From contig NZ_QGGF01000361.1 in the NCBI RefSeq assembly GCF_003857015.1, positions 1 to 32,595 of the forward strand: 32,595 nt of DNA. Reading direction: 5' to 3'. Positions 28,766 through 32,595 of the stretch are shown piece by piece. A model generated the notes under the pieces. It had not been told where the DNA came from, did not search any database, and worked only from the letters and a program-made list of their open reading frames with translations. This stretch comes from Micromonospora globispora. GTDB taxonomy: Bacteria; Actinomycetota; Actinomycetes; Mycobacteriales; Micromonosporaceae. Position numbers and translations under genes: made by a program. How positions within the stretch are numbered: position 1 is the stretch's first letter; each line of letters opens with the position of its first letter.

Positions 28766-29628
28766 GGTCTTCCTCCTTGCCGCCCTGAGGTCTTGCCGCC
28801 GTTGGATCTGCGCTTGGGCCAGGGCTTGAGTGGGGTGACGAATCGGAGTTCGGTTCGGTCGGCCGGGTATTCGGCGTCGGAGACTTCGACGACTTTCTCG
28901 TTGGCGTCGAGGGAGATGCGTCGGCAGAGGATGAGGGGAACGCCGTCGGGCAGGCCCCAGAGTTGGGCCTCGGCGGTGGTTGGCATCCGGGCCGTTACTT
29001 CGTCAATGATGGTCATGATCTCGACGCCCACCGTCGAGAGCTGGTGTTGGGTTCCTCCCGGCCACGGCTCGTTGGCCTCGTCAAGGAGTGCGGGGTTAGG
29101 GCTGACAAGCGCAACCGGCATGTAGGAGACGCTCGACGAAAGGAGCAAGCCGGTAGCCCTGTCGGTCGAGTCGTAGCGCCGCCGCAGCACCAGGTCTGTG
29201 GGCTCGATCCGGAACAGGTCGGCCAGGGCCGCTCGTGCTTCAACCTGGTCGTATCGGGAGCGGAACTCCTGCTCGCTGATCTGCATGTTGAGGTTGGTCT
29301 CGGCCTCGCCGACGACGGCGCGCTCGGCCTCGGGGCGGGCGGCGAGATCCTTTTCGACCTGGTGGCGTTCCGACGAGCGGATCACCTTCCGGGGCGGAAC
29401 GCGGACCACAGGTGCCTTGCCGCGTCCGCTGCTGATTAGGCCCTGGGCCTTGAGCAGGGCGATCGCCGCGCGGGCAGACCCGACAGAGCAGGACCACCGC
29501 TCGGCCAGCTCGGCCAGCGTGGGCAGTGAGTCTCCCGGCGTCAGCTCGCCGCGCTCGATCTGCATGCGGATGTCGTCAGCGATCCGCAGCTGGATCGGCG
29601 GCGGGACGACTGTTGGACGCGGCTCCAT
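28762..29628 (-). CDS. GntR/UTRA transcriptional repressor of the AICE
   Basis: This 288-residue protein has the GntR winged helix (about 10-75: LRIADDIRMQIERGELTPGD, SLPTLAELAERWSCSVGSAR, AAIALLKAQGLISSGRGK). A UTRA-type effector domain follows at about 115-265 (RYDQVEARAALADLFRIEPT, VLRRRYDSTDRATGLLLSSS, WGLPDGVPLILCRRISLDAN). This is the architecture of KorSA-type repressors that hold AICE transfer genes off. It is divergent from the transfer operon, and two palindromes lie between. It probably represses both directions and senses a ligand that is unknown. Confidence 0.85.
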   Translation of the reverse strand: MEPRPTVVPPPIQLRIADDIRMQIERGELTPGDSLPTLAELAERWSCSVGSARAAIALLKAQGLISSGRGKAPVVRVPPRKVIRSSERHQVEKDLAARPEAERAVVGEAETNLNMQISEQEFRSRYDQVEARAALADLFRIEPTDLVLRRRYDSTDRATGLLLSSSVSYMPVALVSPNPALLDEANEPWPGGTQHQLSTVGVEIMTIIDEVTARMPTTAEAQLWGLPDGVPLILCRRISLDANEKVVEVSDAEYPADRTELRFVTPLKPWPKRRSNGGKTSGRQGGRP

Positions 29629-29642
29629 GCCTCCATCCTCGC

Positions 29643-29660
29643 AGGTTTGCCAGCAAACCT
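29643..29660. promoter_or_regulatory. GntR operator 1
   Basis: AGGTTTGC-ca-GCAAACCT is an 18-bp inverted repeat 15 bp upstream of the repressor's start. Half-sites share TTTGC/GCAAA with operator 2. Confidence 0.65.
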
Positions 29661-29699
29661 CTTGCTCTCCGTCGATACATGCCCTAACGTCGATTGCAT

Positions 29700-29721
29700 G
29701 TTTGCTAGCGAACTAGCAAAC
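29700..29721. promoter_or_regulatory. GntR operator 2
   Basis: GTTTGCTAG-cgaa-CTAGCAAAC is a perfect 9-bp inverted repeat, 49 bp before the first transfer gene. Together with operator 1 it would let the repressor control both divergent promoters. Confidence 0.7.
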
Positions 29722-29769
29722 TCGATGTCCGGTCCGGCAGACGTCCGGCGACGTAGGAGGTAAGAGGGC

Positions 29770-30192
29770 ATGGTCCCGAACACGATCAAGGTTCCGGTTC
29801 CGTTCGAGTACGTCTGGCCGCACGGGGCGCTGTTCCTGGGGGTGGAGCCGGTGACGGACTTCGACAAGCGCGGCCAGGGCGACGACCAGGCCCGCGACAA
29901 GGACACCGGCGAGCGCCTGTGGGTGGTCAAGGTCCTGGACCTGGACCCGGAAGCCGGCAAGTTCGGCGGTTCCAAGGAGATGAAGGTGAAGATCGCCGCG
30001 CCGGTGCAGCCGGTGCCGCCGACGTCGAAGATCCCGGGCTATCCGCCGGCGGTGGAGTTCACCGACGTGACCCTCACGCCGTACGTCGACAGCCAGCGGT
30101 GCAAGGCCACGGGGAAGTGCCGGGCGCGGCAGGCGTGGTCGATCCGCGCCGGTGCCATGTCGGAAGCCGCCGCCGTGAAGCAGGCGGCCTGA
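29770..30192 (+). CDS. Pra/SCO3933-like AICE regulatory protein
   Basis: This 140-residue protein starts IKVPVPFEYVWPHGALFLGV, with DFDKRGQGDDQARDKDTGER and LWVVKVLDLDPEAG followed by MKVKIAAPVQPVPP and a C-terminal VEFTDVTLTPYVDSQRC...ARQAWSIRAGAM block. The pattern (KDxxTGE-LW-V, P-V-F, tail RA-G) resembles SCO3933/Pra proteins, which in pSAM2 activate replication, integration and excision. The start has a strong GGAGG site. It is the first gene of the transfer operon, downstream of operator 2. Confidence 0.6.
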   Translation: MVPNTIKVPVPFEYVWPHGALFLGVEPVTDFDKRGQGDDQARDKDTGERLWVVKVLDLDPEAGKFGGSKEMKVKIAAPVQPVPPTSKIPGYPPAVEFTDVTLTPYVDSQRCKATGKCRARQAWSIRAGAMSEAAAVKQAA

Positions 30193-30281
30193 CCAGATTC
30201 GGACGCGCGGGGCGGGACTCGCCCGCCAAGACAACCCCCGCCCCGCGCCTCACCCTCATCTCCCTGGAAGGAGTTGGGCTG

Positions 30282-30737
30282 ATGCCCACGCTAGCTGACG
30301 CTGCCCGGATCGCCGGGAACCCGCGTCCCGGCCCGGTCCGCCGCACCCACCGCCGCACCGTGATGCGCCTCGCCGGTCCCGGCATCCGGGCAGCCCGCGA
30401 CGTCTACACCACGATCCCCGCCGACGCCGTCCGCGTCGCCGCCCTCGTGGAGATCTCCGCCGCCGCCGCTGCCCTGGCGCGGACGGTGGTGAAGCTGCGC
30501 CACCTCGACCCGGACCTGATCGCCCCGCACGTCTCGGACCGCGTCGACCTCCGCGCGGTCCTCGGCCGGGGCCGGTGGCTGCCGACCATGACCCGCCACG
30601 TCCCCGCCCCGCAGACGGGGCCGGTCGACCTGGCCGCCCTCGTCCCGGCCCGCCCGATACGCCGCCGGTTGGTCCGTCGTCGACCCGGCGCGCCGGGGCA
30701 GGGCTTGCTGTTCACCGCCGCCGTCGGGGAGGGCTGA
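30282..30737 (+). CDS. AICE transfer-operon protein, function unknown
   Basis: This 151-residue protein has a strongly basic start (RTHRRTVMRLAGPGIRAARD), a helical middle (VAALVEISAAAAALARTVVK) and a basic C-terminus RPIRRRLVRRRPGAPGQG. AAGGAG precedes the ATG by 8 nt. I do not recognise a named family; position between Pra-like and TraB genes, and the basic ends, suggest a DNA-binding or transfer accessory role. It ends 3 nt before traB. Confidence 0.6.
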   Translation: MPTLADAARIAGNPRPGPVRRTHRRTVMRLAGPGIRAARDVYTTIPADAVRVAALVEISAAAAALARTVVKLRHLDPDLIAPHVSDRVDLRAVLGRGRWLPTMTRHVPAPQTGPVDLAALVPARPIRRRLVRRRPGAPGQGLLFTAAVGEG

Positions 30738-30740
30738 GCC

Positions 30741-32171
30741 GTGCCGCTGGTCAACGTGATCCGGGGTGATCGGGTCGACCCTGCCCCGATCAACGTGCGT
30801 ACCCCGTTCATCCGCATCCCGCTCTGGCTGGCCCTGAGCTGGTGGACCCTCAAGGGCATCGCCCGCGTGGCCGTGGTGCTGGTCCGGTTCTGGTACGTCA
30901 CCGCCCCGGCGGCCGTCTTCGGCTGGCTGTACCTGCGGTTCGGCTGGATGGGTCCGGTCGGCCTGGTCGTCCTGGTCGCGGTCGTCGCCGCTGGCTGGGG
31001 CTTCGGCCACCGGCCGTCGTTCCTGCGGTTCGGGTGGTGGCCAGTGCTGTCCCGCTACCGGCGGATGGTCTATCGGCGAGAGTGGCAGGCGGCGATGTTC
31101 ACCGCCCGCCTGGCGGTGTCCTTCGACCGGCACATGGTGCTGCCGATCCTCAAGGGCGTCCGCTGCGGTGCCGGCGTCGACGTGGTGACGGTACGGATGG
31201 TCACCGGCCAGATCCCCGACGACTTCGCCCGCGTCTCCGAACGCCTCGCCCACACCTTCGGCGTCCGCCAGGTCAAGGCGTCCCCCGGCCCGCGTACCGA
31301 CCAGGTGCTTCTCACCCTGTTCCGCGGTGACCCCCTCGCGCGCCTCGTCCGGCCCCTGCCCGTGCCGGCCGTGCCGGAGTTCACCGCCCTCCCAATTGGC
31401 CGGCAGGAGGACGGCGACGGCTACGGGCTGCGCCTGTTCGGGACGCAGGTCCTGGTGGTGGGCGCCACCGGGTCGGGGAAGGGCTCGGTCACCTGGTCTG
31501 TGGTCCGCTCGCTCGCCGCCGGGGCCGCCTCCGGGCTCGTCCAACTCTGGGGACTGGATCCGAAGGGCGGCATGGAACTCGGGATCGGCGCGCCGATGTT
31601 CGCCCGGTTCGCCTGCCGCGACTACGCCGCCATGTGCGAGCTGATCGAGGACGCCGCCGCCCTGGCCCGCAACCGCGCCCGCAACCTGCACGGCCGGACC
31701 CGCCAGCACGCCCCGACCCCGGAGGAGCCGCTGATCGTCCTGGTCATCGATGAGCTGGCGAACCTGACCGCCTACCTGACCGATCGCCAGTTGAAGGACC
31801 GGATCAAGGCGGCACTGTCCATCCTGCTCAGCCAAGGGCGGGCGGTCGGCGTGCATGTGGTGGCGGCGATTCAGGACCCGCGCAAGGAGGTGCTGCCGTT
31901 CCGGGACCTGTTCCCCACCCGCATCGGCCTCCGCCTCGCAGAAGCCGCACAGGTCGATCTCGTGCTGGGTGACGGGATGCGAGACCGGGGCGCGCTGTGC
32001 GACCGCATCCCGCAGTCCCTTCCGGGTGTCGGGTTCGTGGTCATCGACGGTGACCCGACCCCGATGCGGGTCCGCTTCTCCTACCTGACCGATGACGAGA
32101 TCCGCGACATGGCCCAGACCTACGGCCGGCTGCGCGTGATCGACGGTGAAGTCCTGGACGATGCCGCATGA
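30741..32171 (+). CDS. traB: TraB/FtsK-type DNA translocase
   Basis: This 476-residue, hexameric-type motor pumps double-stranded DNA between mycelial cells during AICE transfer. Two membrane helices lie at about 40-65 and 70-88 (AVVLVRFWYVTAPAAVFGWL; VGLVVLVAVVAAGWGFG). The FtsK ATPase has Walker A GATGSGKGS (241-249), Walker B LIVLVIDE (331-338), and a following FP-TRIGLR motif. It lacks a long C-terminal gamma domain, though a short winged piece (TDDEIRDMAQTYGRL) is seen. The start is GTG, 3 nt after the previous stop. The stop overlaps the next ATG. A relic of a second copy is at 17399. Confidence 0.92.
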   Translation: MPLVNVIRGDRVDPAPINVRTPFIRIPLWLALSWWTLKGIARVAVVLVRFWYVTAPAAVFGWLYLRFGWMGPVGLVVLVAVVAAGWGFGHRPSFLRFGWWPVLSRYRRMVYRREWQAAMFTARLAVSFDRHMVLPILKGVRCGAGVDVVTVRMVTGQIPDDFARVSERLAHTFGVRQVKASPGPRTDQVLLTLFRGDPLARLVRPLPVPAVPEFTALPIGRQEDGDGYGLRLFGTQVLVVGATGSGKGSVTWSVVRSLAAGAASGLVQLWGLDPKGGMELGIGAPMFARFACRDYAAMCELIEDAAALARNRARNLHGRTRQHAPTPEEPLIVLVIDELANLTAYLTDRQLKDRIKAALSILLSQGRAVGVHVVAAIQDPRKEVLPFRDLFPTRIGLRLAEAAQVDLVLGDGMRDRGALCDRIPQSLPGVGFVVIDGDPTPMRVRFSYLTDDEIRDMAQTYGRLRVIDGEVLDDAA

Positions 32172-32595
32172 AGCCCCACCCGACCACCACCCGCGGGGAG
32201 CGGGCTGAGGGCCTGGTCCTCGTCGTTATCCTCCTGCTGGTCGCCGGCTTCGCCGGAGCGGCGTCGTTCACCCACGTCAAGGACTGGACTCTCGACAACA
32301 GCCCGGCCGGCACCGGGGCGTGGTTCGGCTGGGCCAACGCCGTCATCTCCGAACTCGTGCCCGTCGCCGCGCTGCTGACCATCCGCCGCCGCAAGCGCAC
32401 GGGCGGGCCAATCGGCTACCCGATGTTCCTGCTCGTCGCCGCCGTCGCCCTCTCCCTCGCCGCGCAACTCGCCGTCGCCAAGCCCGGCCTGACCGGCTGG
32501 CTCCTGTCCGCCGTGCCCGCGATCGCGTTCATGGGCCTGTCCAAGCTCATCCTCACCACCGCACCCGCCCCGGGCCCGGCCGACAAACCCGCCCC
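32168..32595 (+). CDS. DUF2637 membrane protein (partial, runs off the end)
   Basis: At least 142 residues are visible. Helices are at about 17-35 (LVLVVILLLVAGFAGAASFT), 52-70 (WFGWANAVISELVPVAALL), 84-101 and 107-125, followed by an Ala/Pro-rich linker LILTTAPAPGPAD. DUF2637 proteins are SpdB-like companions of TraB in actinomycete conjugative elements and probably help mycelial spread. The ATG overlaps the traB stop by 4 bp. The C-terminal end lies beyond the window; the relic at 17526 shows how such a tail looks. Confidence 0.88.
   Translation, partial: MKPHPTTTRGERAEGLVLVVILLLVAGFAGAASFTHVKDWTLDNSPAGTGAWFGWANAVISELVPVAALLTIRRRKRTGGPIGYPMFLLVAAVALSLAAQLAVAKPGLTGWLLSAVPAIAFMGLSKLILTTAPAPGPADKPA

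Overview
The window looks like a high-GC actinomycete chromosome, most likely Micromonospora or a close relative in Micromonosporaceae. The basis is the very GC-rich codon third positions, a typical actinobacterial rRNA leader, SCO4848-family, SapA-like and DUF6098 proteins, and an actinomycete integrative and conjugative element (AICE) of the GntR/TraB/DUF2637 type. No database was searched; family names come from recognised sequence patterns.

Left part (1-11.4 kb) is ordinary chromosome. Positions 1 to about 600 are the leader and promoters of an rRNA operon on the minus strand; its 16S gene starts just left of the window. Then come an SCO4848-like membrane protein, an AlkB-like dioxygenase, a secreted SapA-like protein, a PRC-barrel protein, and two aminoacyl-tRNA synthetase genes, trpS and argS. 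Each synthetase is preceded by a short, apparently leaderless ORF and a hairpin. The ORF before argS encodes a 28-residue peptide with four consecutive Arg codons followed by a classical terminator, which looks like a ribosome-mediated arginine attenuator. After argS follow a DUF6098 protein, a lipoprotein M1 metallopeptidase, a small membrane protein, a PIN-domain toxin gene with an internal deletion, a lipoprotein, and a PadR regulator/membrane-protein pair behind a palindromic operator.

Middle part (11.4-28.2 kb) is an accretion zone of mobile-element debris. It holds 3'-half fragments of tRNA-Arg(ACG) and tRNA-Thr(CGT), CAT-anticodon-like cores, two integrase 3' parts (one carrying its whole catalytic domain), a traB-DUF2637 deletion relic, paired 9-bp direct repeats that resemble integrase arm sites, and five dispersed repeat families. 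Between the scars sit about seventeen small cargo genes, mostly single and often with a -10 box 6-7 nt upstream of the start codon. They include DUF7336-like, YxiG-like, YwqK-like, PH-domain membrane, MarR plus membrane protein, family 39 glycosyltransferase, GNAT, DUF402 and DHFR-family proteins, and several without recognisable family. Several resemble orphan immunity genes.

Right part (28.2-32.6 kb) is the regulatory and transfer end of a more intact AICE. A GntR/UTRA repressor overlaps a nucleoside deaminase gene and is divergent from a transfer operon (Pra/SCO3933-like protein, an unknown protein, TraB/FtsK translocase, DUF2637 membrane protein running off the end). Two palindromic operators lie between the divergent units. 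By the orientation of the att scars, the functional integrase and the intact tRNA should lie to the right of the window.
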